DNA from: Bifidobacterium avesanii
GTDB lineage: Bacteria; Actinomycetota; Actinomycetes; Actinomycetales; Bifidobacteriaceae
Direction: 5' to 3'
Length of the DNA: 59,451 bases
Assembly: GCF_009299475.1 (NCBI RefSeq)
Contig: NZ_WBSN01000017.1
Location: 1-59,451, forward strand
Positions 37,666 to 46,861 of this stretch are shown in pieces. Every line of letters begins with the position of its first letter. Within the stretch, counting starts at the first letter, position 1. The translations under genes were made by a program, and so were the position numbers. The notes below the pieces were generated by a model that was not told the origin of the DNA, ran no database searches, and was given only the letters and a program-made list of their open reading frames with translations.

Positions 37666-38384
37666 ACGCCTCCCCCGAGGATCCAGTTCGCGGACAGCGC
37701 GCCCACGCGTGGTGCGTCGTTGGCCATGGCGAGCAGGAAGGAGACCGGCTCCTTGCCGATGTGCGCGTCCTCGTCGAGGTCGAGCAACGGCGAGAGGATG
37801 GCGGCCCGCTGCATGGCGGACGGCCACGGGATAGTGAGCTCGGGGTCGTCGCTGGTGACGCCCTCGTAGTCCACGATGTCCAGATCGAGACGCCCGTCGT
37901 GCCCGGATTCGATGGTCTGGAGCGCGCCGAGCAGCGCCTTGGGGCCGAGCTTGGCGCTCACGGTCGCCACGGCGGTGAACGCGTCGGGACCGTCGAAGTT
38001 GGTGACGCTGTACAGCGGCGAGATGCCGGTGATCTCCACGCCGGGGATGCCGTCGAGCGTGACCACGGCCTCACGGAACATGCGCTCGGCGCGGGGGTCC
38101 GTGCTTTCCATGGAGATGATGGCCTTGCGCGGCGTGGCCGGCGTGTCGTCGGCGGAGCCGGACGCGCCCGCACCGGGGGCCGAGGCGTCCAGCGGCGTGC
38201 CGTCCGGGGTGGTCAGCTCCACATCCGCGTCGGCCACGAGCGCCGCGAATCCGTCGGCGCCGTGCACGACCACGTCCACGTGCGCGCCGGACGCGAGCTT
38301 GGCGGCGAGGGCCGCGGGCACGGTCAGCGTGACCCGCGCGCGCAGCCCTCCCTCGTCCGCGGAATCGACTGCATGGTCCGTCAT
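37662..38384 (-). CDS. Degenerate FolK-like protein (HPPK), probably inactive
   Basis: The C-terminal 155 residues (about 86-240) follow the HPPK (FolK) fold: FREAVVTLDGIPGVEITGISPLYSVTNFDG and ALQTIESGHDGRLDLDIVDYEG...LTIPWP...ILSPLLDLD. Key parts are missing. The GSN at the start of HPPK is SMEST here, the R-x-x-RWGPR loop before the magnesium Asp pair is reduced to GHDGR, and the IPHP His is Trp187. Asp167 and Asp169 remain. Residues 1-85 are not recognised; they may be a remnant of a fused FolB. It starts eight bases after ftsH with no clear Shine-Dalgarno. folE, folP and folB, expected between ftsH and folK, are absent. Confidence 0.7.
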   Translation of the reverse strand: MTDHAVDSADEGGLRARVTLTVPAALAAKLASGAHVDVVVHGADGFAALVADADVELTTPDGTPLDASAPGAGASGSADDTPATPRKAIISMESTDPRAERMFREAVVTLDGIPGVEITGISPLYSVTNFDGPDAFTAVATVSAKLGPKALLGALQTIESGHDGRLDLDIVDYEGVTSDDPELTIPWPSAMQRAAILSPLLDLDEDAHIGKEPVSFLLAMANDAPRVGALSANWILGGGV

Positions 38385-38392
38385 GGATGAGC

Positions 38393-40480
38393 TCACTGGT
38401 TGGCCCCCGCGTTGGAACCCGTGGCGATGCCGGCCGAGCGCTTGAGGTCCTCGGGGATCGGGACCGGCGGCTGGTCGGAGTCGGGGCGGCGGTCGTTCGA
38501 CAGCCAGGTCTCGCGCACCGGCGCCTTCTTGAGGTTGGCGAAGATGGCGGCGAGCTCCTTCTCGTTGAGGGTCTCCTTGACGAGAAGCTGGCGCACGAGC
38601 TCGTCGAGCACGTCGCGGTTCTCGTTGATAATGTTCCACGCCTCGGTGTGCGCGGTCTCCACGAGCTTCAGGACCTCCTCGTCGATGATCTCGGCGGTGC
38701 GGTCGGAGTACTTGCGCGGCGCGAGGCCGTCCATCACCGTGGTCTGGTCATCGTCGTCGGCCCACTTGATGGCGCCGAGCTTGGACGAGAAGCCGTACTC
38801 CACGACCATCGTGCGGGCGATCTTGGTGGCCTTCTCGATGTCGTTGGAGGCGCCGGTGGTCGGGTCGTGGAAGACGATCTCCTCCGCGGTGCGGCCGCCC
38901 ATGGCGTAGGCCATCTGGTCGAGCAGCTCGTTGCGCGACTGCGAATAGCGGTCGGACGTGGGCATGACGGCCGTGTAGCCGAGCGCGCGGCCTCGCGGCA
39001 GGATGGTGACCTTGGTGACCGGGTCCGTGTTGTGCAGCGCAGCGGCGACGAGCGCATGGCCGCCCTCGTGGTACGCGGTGTTGCGCAGCTCCTCGAGGGC
39101 CATGCCCTTGGACTTGCGGCGCGGGCCGGCCTGCACGCGGTCGATGGCCTCGTCGATGGCGCGGTTATCGATGAGCTGGGCTCCGGCGCGGGCGCACAGC
39201 AGCGCGGCCTCGTTGAGCACGTTGGCCAGATCGGCGCCGGTGAAGCCCGGCGTGCGCACGGCCACGGTGTGCAGGTCCACGTCCGGCACGAACGGCTTGC
39301 CCTTGGCGTGCACCTTGAGGATCGCCTCACGGCCCTCGAGGTCCGGGGCGGCCACGCCCACCTGGCGGTCGAAGCGGCCGGGGCGCAGCAGGGCCGGGTC
39401 GAGCACGTCGGGGCGGTTCGTCGCGGCGATGATGATGAGGTTGGTGTCGTTGTCGAAGCCGTCCATCTCCACGAGCAGCTGGTTCAGGGTCTGCTCGCGC
39501 TCGTCGTGGCCGCCGCCCATGCCGGAGCCGCGCTTGCGGCCCACGGCGTCGATCTCGTCGATGAAGATGATGGCCGGGGCGTTCTTCTTCGCCTCGTCGA
39601 ACAGGTCGCGCACGCGGGAGGCGCCGAGGCCCACGAACATCTCCACGAAGTCGGAGCCCGCCATGGCGTAGAACGGCACGCCCGCCTCGCCGGCGATGGC
39701 GCGCGCGAGCAGCGTCTTGCCGGTGCCGGGGGGACCGTACAGCAGCACGCCGCGCGGGATGCGGGCGCCGAGGGCCTTGTACTTGGCCGGGTCCTTGAGG
39801 AAGTCCTTGATCTCCTCGACCTCCTGCAGCGCCTCGTCCTCGCCGGCCACGTCCGCGAACTTGGTCTTGGGCGTCTGGCCCTCGAGCAGCTTGCCGTTGT
39901 TCTTCTTGCCGCCGAAGCCGAACATGCCGGACGCGCCCTGCATGCGGCTCATGAGGAACCAGAACAGGCCGAAGAAGATGATGAACGGCAGGATGGAGGT
40001 GACCAGATAGCTCAGCATGCTGGTCTGCTGCATGTTGGACGTCCAGCCCTTGGTGAGGTTGGCGTCCTGGATGGTCTGCGAGATCTGCGCGCCCTGCGCG
40101 AACGTGTAGTAGAACTGCACGTCCTTGCCGTAGTTCTTCACGCGCCCGGTGGTCGGGTCGGTCTTGGTGAAGTCGCTCTTGAGCTCGAGCCGCACCTTCT
40201 GCGTGTTGTCGGTGATCTGCGCGTAGGTGGCCTGCCCGTTCTGGATGAGCGCGAGGCCGTCCTTGGTGTCGATGGTCTGCGTGCCGCTCATCTGGAACAT
40301 GGAGAACGCGCTCATGGCGAGCAGCACCACCACCACGATCCACAGCCACGGCGACTGCCAGAACGGCTTCTTGCCGTTCTGCTGGCCGTTCCCGTTGCTC
40401 CCGCGGTTCGGGTTGGTGAACGGGTTGCCGTTGTTGGGGCCGTTATTGCCGGGCCCCTGCGGCCCTTGGGGGAAACTCAT
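38393..40480 (-). CDS. ftsH: ATP-dependent zinc metalloprotease FtsH
   Basis: Membrane-anchored AAA+ protease, 695 residues, that degrades misfolded or regulatory membrane proteins. Order of parts: Gly/Asn/Pro-rich N-terminal tail, helix [17 protein letters not shown], extracytoplasmic segment, second helix [22 protein letters not shown] domain with Walker A GPPGTGKT, Walker [12 protein letters not shown] and second region of homology RPGRFDR, then the protease with HEGGH (His471, Glu472, His475). AAGGAG lies eight bases before the ATG. Its start overlaps the hpt stop as ATGA. The actinobacterial order hpt-ftsH-fol genes is kept, except that folE/P/B are missing. Confidence 0.96.
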   Translation of the reverse strand: MSFPQGPQGPGNNGPNNGNPFTNPNRGSNGNGQQNGKKPFWQSPWLWIVVVVLLAMSAFSMFQMSGTQTIDTKDGLALIQNGQATYAQITDNTQKVRLELKSDFTKTDPTTGRVKNYGKDVQFYYTFAQGAQISQTIQDANLTKGWTSNMQQTSMLSYLVTSILPFIIFFGLFWFLMSRMQGASGMFGFGGKKNNGKLLEGQTPKTKFADVAGEDEALQEVEEIKDFLKDPAKYKALGARIPRGVLLYGPPGTGKTLLARAIAGEAGVPFYAMAGSDFVEMFVGLGASRVRDLFDEAKKNAPAIIFIDEIDAVGRKRGSGMGGGHDEREQTLNQLLVEMDGFDNDTNLIIIAATNRPDVLDPALLRPGRFDRQVGVAAPDLEGREAILKVHAKGKPFVPDVDLHTVAVRTPGFTGADLANVLNEAALLCARAGAQLIDNRAIDEAIDRVQAGPRRKSKGMALEELRNTAYHEGGHALVAAALHNTDPVTKVTILPRGRALGYTAVMPTSDRYSQSRNELLDQMAYAMGGRTAEEIVFHDPTTGASNDIEKATKIARTMVVEYGFSSKLGAIKWADDDDQTTVMDGLAPRKYSDRTAEIIDEEVLKLVETAHTEAWNIINENRDVLDELVRQLLVKETLNEKELAAIFANLKKAPVRETWLSNDRRPDSDQPPVPIPEDLKRSAGIATGSNAGANQ

Positions 40481-41040
40481 GCCTCATCTCCTTGGTATAC
40501 GCTCGGCTTGAGCACGGCGATCGAATCGAGGTTGCGGTACCGCTCGTCGTAGTCCAAGCCGAATCCGACGACGAATTCGTCGGGGATTTCAAATCCCTTG
40601 TACTTCACGTCCACTTCCACTTCGCGCCTCGCCGGCTTCTCCAGCAGCGCGAAGATCTCAACGCTGGCCGCCCCGCGGCGCTTGAGCTCCTCCACCAGCC
40701 ATGCGAGGGTGCGGCCGGAATCCACAATATCCTCGGCGATGAGGATGTGCCGACCGCGAACATCCGTGGACAGGTCCTGGCGCACGGTGATGGTGCCGCT
40801 GGACTCGGTGCCGGAGCCGTAGCTCGACAGACTCATGAAGTCCATCTGCACGGGGATGCTCAGCGCCTGCGTGAACGCGACGACCGTGTTCACGGCGCCC
40901 TTAAGCACGGCGATGACCAGCGGGTCCTTGTCCCGGTAGTCGTCGCTCACGCGTGCGGCGATGTCCTTGATTTTGGCTTCGATCTGTTCCTTGGAGACCA
41001 GTTCATGGTCGATGTCGTCTTGAATGTCAGCGATTCGCAT
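40477..41040 (-). CDS. hpt: Hypoxanthine phosphoribosyltransferase
   Basis: Purine salvage enzyme that converts hypoxanthine (and guanine) with PRPP to nucleotides; 187 residues, the usual length. The PRPP-binding motif is ILIAEDIVDSGRTL (about residues 98-111), and the flexible loop SLSSYGSGTESSG and the base-binding end DEFVVGFGLDYDERYRNL are typical. The ATG of MRIADIQDD lies inside the tilS 3' end (14-base overlap), and the stop overlaps ftsH by four bases; the operon tilS-hpt-ftsH is translationally coupled. Confidence 0.95.
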   Translation of the reverse strand: MRIADIQDDIDHELVSKEQIEAKIKDIAARVSDDYRDKDPLVIAVLKGAVNTVVAFTQALSIPVQMDFMSLSSYGSGTESSGTITVRQDLSTDVRGRHILIAEDIVDSGRTLAWLVEELKRRGAASVEIFALLEKPARREVEVDVKYKGFEIPDEFVVGFGLDYDERYRNLDSIAVLKPSVYQGDEA

Positions 41041-42211
41041 GCCGTCTATCTTCGCACACTTCAATGACGTGACCCTTACGGCTTGCTGAGCATTGGCTGG
41101 GAAGGGCCAGCGGACGCTGTCCGTGCCAGTCGGTGACGAGCCGGTCGACGGCCTCGACGTGCGTTGCGGCGACGGGGATGGCGAGCGCGCGCAGGGCCCG
41201 GACGATCACGCGGCGGCGCAGCGCGGGGTGTTCGGCCGCAAGCGCGGCGGCGTCGAGGCGCGCGACAGAACGCTCCTCCTCCCGCACGACGGTCAGCGCG
41301 CGTTCGGCGAGTTCGGCGGCCCGCCCGTCCAGATAGTCGGCGTCCAGACGGGCGCTCGCGGCGCCGGCGGCGAGACGCGCGGACGGGTCGGCGCCCCAGC
41401 AGCGGGCCATGGCGGGCACCAGATCGTGGCGGATGCGCGAGCGCAGCGGGTATGAGCCGTCCAATGATTGTCCGGCCGGCACGGCGTCGCCGTTGGTCGG
41501 GTCGTCCCACCAGTCGAGCCCCAGTTCGCGGCAGATCGCGGTGGTCTGCGCGCGGGTCACGTCCAGCCACGGCCGCGCGAACCGCACCGCCGTGCCGGGC
41601 GTCCCGGAGCCGAACTCCACTGCACCGAACTTCCCGGTGCCGAACTCCACTGCGCCGCCGTCTGTTCCCGTCATGCGCACGGTCGTCTCCGGCATGCCCA
41701 CGATCGCGTCCAGTCCCCCGCTGCGCGCCAGCCCGATGAGCACGGTCTCCGCCTGGTCGTCGCGTGTGTGGGCCAGCAGCACCAGCGCGGCGCCCCGCTC
41801 CGCGGCCAGCTCGCACAGTGCCGCGTACCGGGCGTCGCGCGCCGCGGCCTCCGCGCCGTCGCCCCGGCCGAGCGGCACATGCACGCGGCGCACGTCCACC
41901 GGGCGGAGCCCAAGCGCGCGGCAGCGGTCGGCCGTCTCGGCCGCGACCGCCGCGGAACCGGGCTGCATGCCGTGGTCGACGATCGCCGCGCCGCAGCGCA
42001 GGCCGAGCATGCCGCACACCGTCCTCGCCACGGCCGCGAGGGCCATGGAGTCGCGCCCGCCCGAGCAGGCGGCGAGCACGAGCGGGGCGTCGGCCGCGGG
42101 CTCGTGCTCGCCGTGTTCGGCGAACCGCGCCGACTGGCGTTCGAGCCCGTGCCGGCCCAGGCATGCGCGCAGGTCGCCGATGGCCTTGCGCAGCGCCGTG
42201 GAATATGCCAT
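41027..42211 (-). CDS. tilS: tRNA(Ile)-lysidine synthase
   Basis: ATP-dependent enzyme that modifies C34 of tRNA-Ile2 to lysidine; 394 residues. The PP-loop is AACSGGRDSMAL (about residues 47-58), followed by VDHGMQPGS and the second signature LLAHTRDDQAETVLIGLARSGGLDAIVGM. Between the core motifs lies an unusual Gly-rich stretch with a repeated GAVEFGTG/GAVEFGSG, encoded by a short DNA duplication near 41605-41665. The C-terminal domain is short, as in many actinobacteria. GCAGGAG lies before the ATG. Followed by hpt with overlap. Confidence 0.94.
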   Translation of the reverse strand: MAYSTALRKAIGDLRACLGRHGLERQSARFAEHGEHEPAADAPLVLAACSGGRDSMALAAVARTVCGMLGLRCGAAIVDHGMQPGSAAVAAETADRCRALGLRPVDVRRVHVPLGRGDGAEAAARDARYAALCELAAERGAALVLLAHTRDDQAETVLIGLARSGGLDAIVGMPETTVRMTGTDGGAVEFGTGKFGAVEFGSGTPGTAVRFARPWLDVTRAQTTAICRELGLDWWDDPTNGDAVPAGQSLDGSYPLRSRIRHDLVPAMARCWGADPSARLAAGAASARLDADYLDGRAAELAERALTVVREEERSVARLDAAALAAEHPALRRRVIVRALRALAIPVAATHVEAVDRLVTDWHGQRPLALPSQCSASRKGHVIEVCEDRRHANR

Positions 42212-42257
42212 TGCGAATCTCCTGCCGTGTTGTGGGTGCCGTTCGCGCCGCCGGCCG

Positions 42258-43697
42258 CTACAGGTTCACCAGACCGGAGACGAGCTTGTCGATCGCTTCG
42301 TTGGCGGCGTACGTGTCCTGCGAGTTGTTCACGATCACCGCGAAGTACAGCATGCCGCCCTTGACGCGCGAGATGTTGCCGGCCATGGACCGCACGCCCG
42401 TCAGGCTTCCGGTCTTGAGGCGCACCAGACCCTTGGCGTCGGACGTGAACGAGCGGGTGCGCGCGGTGCCGGTCAGCCCGCTCACGGGCAGCCCCTCGTT
42501 CGCGGCGGCGGAGGACGGGGACGCCATGATGGCCTCCTGCACGTGGATGAGCGTGTTCGCGGCGAGCTGCGAGCCCGGCGACAGGCCGGAGCAGTCGGCC
42601 ATGTGCAGCCCGTCGAGCGGGACGTCGGCCTGTTCGAGCTGGGCGCGCACGGCGGACGCGGCGCCGGCCGGGGAGTTCTCCGCCCCGGTCCTGAGCCCGA
42701 CGAGGCGGCCGAACAGCTCGGCCTCGGTGTTGTCCGAGTTGCGCAGCATGTACGTCATGATCTCGCCCAGCGTGGCCGAATGCACGGTGGCGATCGGCGA
42801 GACGCCCTCGGGCGTGGCTCCGGAGACCGGTTCGCCGTCCACCGTGACGCCCTGTTCGCGCAGTCGCGCGGCGAACACGGAGGCCGCGTCGTGCGCGGTG
42901 GTGGTGGACATGGGCGGGTAGACGTGCCCGGAATCCGGGTCGGACGGCTTGGTCATGCCCGTCCAGTTGCGCCCGGAGTCCACGGCCATGGAGGAGACGT
43001 CCGTGGCGTAGCGGTGTTCGGCGTTGTTCTGCTCGATGCCGGGCGGCGTGCGGTCTGAGCCGAACAGGGAGTCGTCGTAGACGAGGCTCACGCGCGTGAT
43101 GCCTCGTGCGCGCAGGGCGTCGGCGGTCTGCGCGGCCAGCGTGCCGAGTCCGGCGCGGCCGTTGACGTGGTCGAGGTCGCTCGCCCCCGTGCCGAGCAGC
43201 ATGTTGCCCTCGCCGGTGAGCGTGACGGTGGCCTTCTGCGTGGCCGCGTCGTAGACGAGCCGCGTGGACGTGTCGAGCGTCGAGTCCATGTCGAGCGCGC
43301 GGGTGGCGGCGAACGCGGTGAGCGTCTTCATGGTGGAGGCGGGTTCGCGCACGGCCGAGCCGTTGCGGTCCACGATCGCGTTGCCCTGCGCGTCGGCCAC
43401 GATGAGCGAATAGTCGGCGCCCACGCCCTGCGAGGCGGCGAACGCGTCGGCGAGCGCGTTGACGGCGTTGGCGTCCACGGCCGGCCCCTCCTCCAGCGCC
43501 CGCACGAGCTGCCCGGAGGCGTAGGAGCCGCGCGGGTCGTCGAACGTGCGGACGGCGACGGGGTGGATGGTCAGCGGGCCGGGGATCACGTCCACGAGGT
43601 CGCCGGCGATCGCTCCGGCGCACAGGACGATCGTCGCGCCCACGCTCGCGCCGACCGTCCACGGCCGGCGATGGCGTCTGGTATGCCGTGAGGTCAC
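42258..43697 (-). CDS. dacB: D-alanyl-D-alanine carboxypeptidase / PBP4 (peptidase S13)
   Basis: Secreted or membrane-anchored penicillin-binding protein of the DacB family, 479 residues; trims peptidoglycan stem peptides. A basic N-terminus and a hydrophobic segment (about residues 14-35) give a signal anchor. The active-site motifs are SxxK at Ser121-Lys124 (PASTMK), SxN in RNSDNTEAELF and KTG in LKTGSLTG. GTG is the start (43697); AGGGAGA lies upstream, and no ATG with a better site exists in frame. It precedes tilS as in Mycobacterium. The spacing (about 45 bases) suggests one operon. Confidence 0.92.
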   Translation of the reverse strand: MTSRHTRRHRRPWTVGASVGATIVLCAGAIAGDLVDVIPGPLTIHPVAVRTFDDPRGSYASGQLVRALEEGPAVDANAVNALADAFAASQGVGADYSLIVADAQGNAIVDRNGSAVREPASTMKTLTAFAATRALDMDSTLDTSTRLVYDAATQKATVTLTGEGNMLLGTGASDLDHVNGRAGLGTLAAQTADALRARGITRVSLVYDDSLFGSDRTPPGIEQNNAEHRYATDVSSMAVDSGRNWTGMTKPSDPDSGHVYPPMSTTTAHDAASVFAARLREQGVTVDGEPVSGATPEGVSPIATVHSATLGEIMTYMLRNSDNTEAELFGRLVGLRTGAENSPAGAASAVRAQLEQADVPLDGLHMADCSGLSPGSQLAANTLIHVQEAIMASPSSAAANEGLPVSGLTGTARTRSFTSDAKGLVRLKTGSLTGVRSMAGNISRVKGGMLYFAVIVNNSQDTYAANEAIDKLVSGLVNL

Positions 43698-43730
43698 CGG
43701 CCATCATCTCCCTCTATCCGCGGGTTCCGC

Positions 43731-45395
43731 CTACTTCTGCAGGCTTGCGAACCCGTCCAACGTGTGGAGCACGCTCAGCGAGCGCGCATCCAACAGCTTA
43801 CCGCCCAGCCACGTCCCGAGCGCCAGCGCGGCCAGACCGTTGGCCAGCGCGACCGGCCCGATCAGCCAGAAGCGCCCGTCCGCGAGCGCGCCCGTGAAGC
43901 CCAGCACGGCCACGATCACGCCGCCGGGCAGGAACAGGAGCGGGGTGCCGAGCATCTGCACGAGCGGGAAGAAGCCCTGCGCCATCGCGCGCCCCTGCGG
44001 CGAGGAGAACGGCTTGTCGATCGACGGCACCGGGTACATGAGGACCACGGAGACCACCTCCGCCATGCCGAGCGCCGCGTAGGCGAGGCCCAGCGAGCCG
44101 AGCGTGAAGGTCAGGCCGACCGCCAGTCCCGTGCCGCCGCGCCAGTCGCCGGTGAACGCGAGGATGGCGGCGGCGAGGACCAGCAGGTACGCGGTGGCGA
44201 TCCCGGCGAGCAGGCGGACGCGGCCCCGGCGGTCGTCGAAGCCGCTCGCGCCGGCGATCACCTCCATGGCGTAGCCGCGGCCGTCGTAGGAGAGCCCGTT
44301 GCCCTCGGCGATGAACATGAACCAGCCGCTCATGAGCAGGCCGGTCCAGACGATGTCGTTCATGCCGTGCGCCTGAATTGCCATGAGCGCCACGAAGAGG
44401 ATCGGCATGGCGAACAGCACGGTCTGGCGGGGGTCGCGCTTCAGGTACGTGAACAGGCGCGCGCAGACCGCCCCGGACGGCGAGTCCGCAGTGTGGCCGA
44501 ACGCGCCGAGCCCCTTGACGGTGACGGTCTGCGCGGCGGCGCCCACGGTGAGGCGGTCGCGGCGCAGGCAGGCCGTGACGCCCAGGAAGCACAGCGCGAC
44601 GGTGGCGGCGATGATCGCGACGCGCGCGGCGAGGGCTCCCCACGCGCCGGTCATGACGTCGAACGGCAGCTGGAAGGCCGCTCCGAACGGGGTCCACGCG
44701 AAGACGGCGGCCGTGCCGGACAGGGATCCGAATTCGATGTCCGCGACGCCGTGCACGCCGTACGCGGGCGAGCCGACCATGTTGGTCGCGCCGATCGTGC
44801 CGTTGGCCACGAGGCTCGGAATCTGGCAGATGAGCACGAAGCCGAGCACCGCGATGATGTAGAACGCGTTGCGGCCGCGCGTGGAGCGCACCAGCGTGGT
44901 GGCCGCGGAGATCACCAGCTTGGACAGGCTCATGGCCGTGAGGATCGCCAGCGGGGCGGCCACGAGCTGCGCGATCACGGCGGCGGGGCCGAACGAGCGG
45001 AACGCCGCGGACCAGAGCAGCAGCGCGACCGTGCCCATGATCGACGGCAGGCCGGCCAGACCGGCGGCGAGCAGGCCGAGGCCCAGATCGCGGTCGGGGA
45101 TGCCGTAGAGCGCGAACTTGGCGGGGCTCAGCGTGGAGCCCTGGCCCAAGTACAGGACCTGCACCATGATGACCGAGATCATGAGGAACCCGCCGGTCAG
45201 CACCGTGGCCGCGTGGAACTGGCCGGGATCGGCGCGGTGGGAGCCGAGGGCGAACGCAAGGGCGGCCACGAACGCCACGGCGCCGAGCCCCATGACGATG
45301 CCGATCACGTAGCCGACGGTCTGGGCGGAGGACTTGCGCATCGCCGCGATGGTGAGGGCCCAGCGCAGGCGCACGATGGTGGCGACGGCGCTCAT
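43731..45395 (-). CDS. ABC exporter permease, 554 aa
   Basis: Large integral membrane protein with about twelve to fourteen hydrophobic segments, forming a two-gene ABC-2-like exporter with the ATPase encoded just upstream. The start ATG overlaps the ATPase stop as ATGA, so the two are coupled. It has no ATP-binding domain and no clear signature naming a substrate. The loop YPVPSIDKPFSSPQGRAMAQG in the last third is conserved-looking and cytoplasmic. The dacB gene follows at about 33 bases. The cargo is unknown; envelope-related export would fit the neighbours. Confidence 0.8.
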   Translation of the reverse strand: MSAVATIVRLRWALTIAAMRKSSAQTVGYVIGIVMGLGAVAFVAALAFALGSHRADPGQFHAATVLTGGFLMISVIMVQVLYLGQGSTLSPAKFALYGIPDRDLGLGLLAAGLAGLPSIMGTVALLLWSAAFRSFGPAAVIAQLVAAPLAILTAMSLSKLVISAATTLVRSTRGRNAFYIIAVLGFVLICQIPSLVANGTIGATNMVGSPAYGVHGVADIEFGSLSGTAAVFAWTPFGAAFQLPFDVMTGAWGALAARVAIIAATVALCFLGVTACLRRDRLTVGAAAQTVTVKGLGAFGHTADSPSGAVCARLFTYLKRDPRQTVLFAMPILFVALMAIQAHGMNDIVWTGLLMSGWFMFIAEGNGLSYDGRGYAMEVIAGASGFDDRRGRVRLLAGIATAYLLVLAAAILAFTGDWRGGTGLAVGLTFTLGSLGLAYAALGMAEVVSVVLMYPVPSIDKPFSSPQGRAMAQGFFPLVQMLGTPLLFLPGGVIVAVLGFTGALADGRFWLIGPVALANGLAALALGTWLGGKLLDARSLSVLHTLDGFASLQK

Positions 45396-46345
45396 CGCGC
45401 GTTCTCCGGGAACTGCGGGGGCTGCGCGGCTTGCGGCGGCTGCATGGGCTGCGGCGCTGGGGCGAATCCCGTCGGAGCGGTCGGCTCGGTCGGCCCGGTC
45501 GGCCCGGTGCCGGCGGCGGAACCGTCCGCCTCGCCGGCCCCGCCGTTGAGCCAGTCGATCCGGGCGGCGGCGTGGCGCCCGCCGACCAGCTGCATGAACC
45601 GGTCCTCGAGATCCTCGCCGGCCGCGACCTCGTCCACCGTGCCGGCCGCGCACACCTGCCCGTGGTTCACGATCGCCACATGCGTGCACATTCTCTCCAC
45701 CAGCGCCATGACGTGCGAGGAGATGATCACCGTGCCGCCGGTGCGCGCGTATTCGAGCAGGATGTCCTTGAGGTTCGCGCTGGAGACCGGGTCCACGGAC
45801 TCGAACGGCTCGTCGAGCACCAGAATGCGCGGGCTGTGGATCATCGCGGTGGCGAGGCAGATCTTCTTGGTCATGCCGGCCGAATAGTCGGTGACCATCT
45901 TGCCGGCCGCGTCCGTGAGGTCGAACGCGGAGAGGAGGTCGTTCGCGCGCCGGACCACCTCGTCGCGCCGCATGCCGCGCAGCATGCCGGCGTAGACGAG
46001 CAGCTGCAGGCCGGTCAGGCGGTCGAAGATCTGGTCGGGCTGCGGCATCACGCCGATCGCGCGCTTGGCGGCGTTCACGTCGCTCCACACGTCCCGGCCG
46101 AGGATCATCGCGCTGCCGGCGTCGGGGCGCAGCAGGCCGGTCAGCATGTTGAGCGTGGTGGTCTTGCCGGCGCCGTTCGGTCCGACGAGACCGTAGAACG
46201 AGCCGACCGGGATGTCCAGCGCGAGGCCGTCGACCGCAACCTTGCGGTCGAACACCTTGACGAGGCCGCGGATGGACACGGCGGCGGACGGATCGGGCGG
46301 GACGGGAACATACCCGACGGATGCGGGCTCGGTGTTGACTGTCAT
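45392..46345 (-). CDS. ABC exporter ATP-binding protein
   Basis: ATPase of 317 residues for the permease encoded next. Walker A GPNGAGKTT (about residues 56-64), signature YSAGMTKK in place of LSGGQ, Walker B RILVLDEPFESVDP and switch His in IISSHVMAL are visible; the pattern fits CcmA/ABC-2-type exporters. After residue 270 comes a Pro/Thr/Gln-rich tail (GTGPTGPTEPTAPTG and so on) of low complexity. The start ATG lacks a strong ribosome site. The 62-bp tandem repeat array lies just upstream. Confidence 0.88.
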   Translation of the reverse strand: MTVNTEPASVGYVPVPPDPSAAVSIRGLVKVFDRKVAVDGLALDIPVGSFYGLVGPNGAGKTTTLNMLTGLLRPDAGSAMILGRDVWSDVNAAKRAIGVMPQPDQIFDRLTGLQLLVYAGMLRGMRRDEVVRRANDLLSAFDLTDAAGKMVTDYSAGMTKKICLATAMIHSPRILVLDEPFESVDPVSSANLKDILLEYARTGGTVIISSHVMALVERMCTHVAIVNHGQVCAAGTVDEVAAGEDLEDRFMQLVGGRHAAARIDWLNGGAGEADGSAAGTGPTGPTEPTAPTGFAPAPQPMQPPQAAQPPQFPENAR

Positions 46346-46437
46346 GATTCGAGCCTACCGGCGAACGCATGCGGCGCGCCGGAGCGGCACGGCGTTCACC
46401 GGATGTTCATGTGCCTATGCGCGGGACGGCCGGCCAC

Positions 46438-46685
46438 TGTGTCCCAAAATGCCGCCATCTTGGGAAATGGGTGTAATCCAAGACACAGTGCGGGGCATTT
46501 GTGTCTTAATCCGCACCCAATTACGCGAATGGATGCGGATTGAGACACGGCAAGGTCCTGTCGTGTCTTGGACCACCACCACAACGAAAAATGGATGCGA
46601 TCCAAGACACAACGGACCCCATCTGTGTCTCAAAACGCCACCAAAACGGAAAACGGATGCGATCCAAGACACAACGGTCGCGGCT
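46438..46685. repeat. Four-unit 62-bp tandem array of palindromes
   Basis: Units start at 46438, 46500, 46562 and 46624, an exact 62-base period with no gaps. Each unit opens with YGTGTC and has AGACAC near position 45-50, so it can fold back on itself (TGTGTCTTGGA with TCCAAGACACA). Units 3 and 4 are the most alike. The last twelve bases of each unit are variable. It is not CRISPR: repeats are degenerate and there are no unique spacers of constant length. Confidence 0.75.
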
Positions 46686-46713
46686 CGCGTAAGGCGGCGC
46701 GGATCGAGACTAC

Positions 46714-46858
46714 GGAAAGCCCACCGGGCTTCCTTGGTGGCTCGCCTCCGGCCCTGCAATTATCGACTCGCCCTGCGGGCGAGACTCAATCCGACCTTCG
46801 CCGCCGTGGTGGCGGCTCAGGCCGAGGCCAGTCGGAAGCCCACCGGGCTTCCTTGGTG
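46714..46858. repeat. Three-hairpin dispersed repeat, copy B, with flanking hairpins
   Basis: Contains the 37-bp block shared with 5523-5559 (here 46785-46821), GGCCCTGCAATT at about 46750, a stem CTCGCCC/GGGCGAG, and a stem GGAAGCCC/GGGCTTCC at 46834-46852 just after the glycosyltransferase stop. A further copy of that last stem is at 46714-46733. Confidence 0.65.
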
Positions 46859-46861
46859 ACC

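Larger units (their letters stand above)
46346..46861. other. Repeat-filled intergenic region
   Basis: About 515 bases between the ABC exporter and the glycosyltransferase, both transcribed leftward. It consists of the 62-bp tandem array (46438-46685), then two copies of a GGAAGCCCACCGGGCTTCC hairpin around the three-hairpin repeat copy B. No gene is supported. Confidence 0.6.

Noticed and set aside
46438..46685. CRISPR-like array
   Set aside because: The period is regular, but units are degenerate along their whole length, there are no unique spacers between identical repeats, and no cas genes lie nearby.
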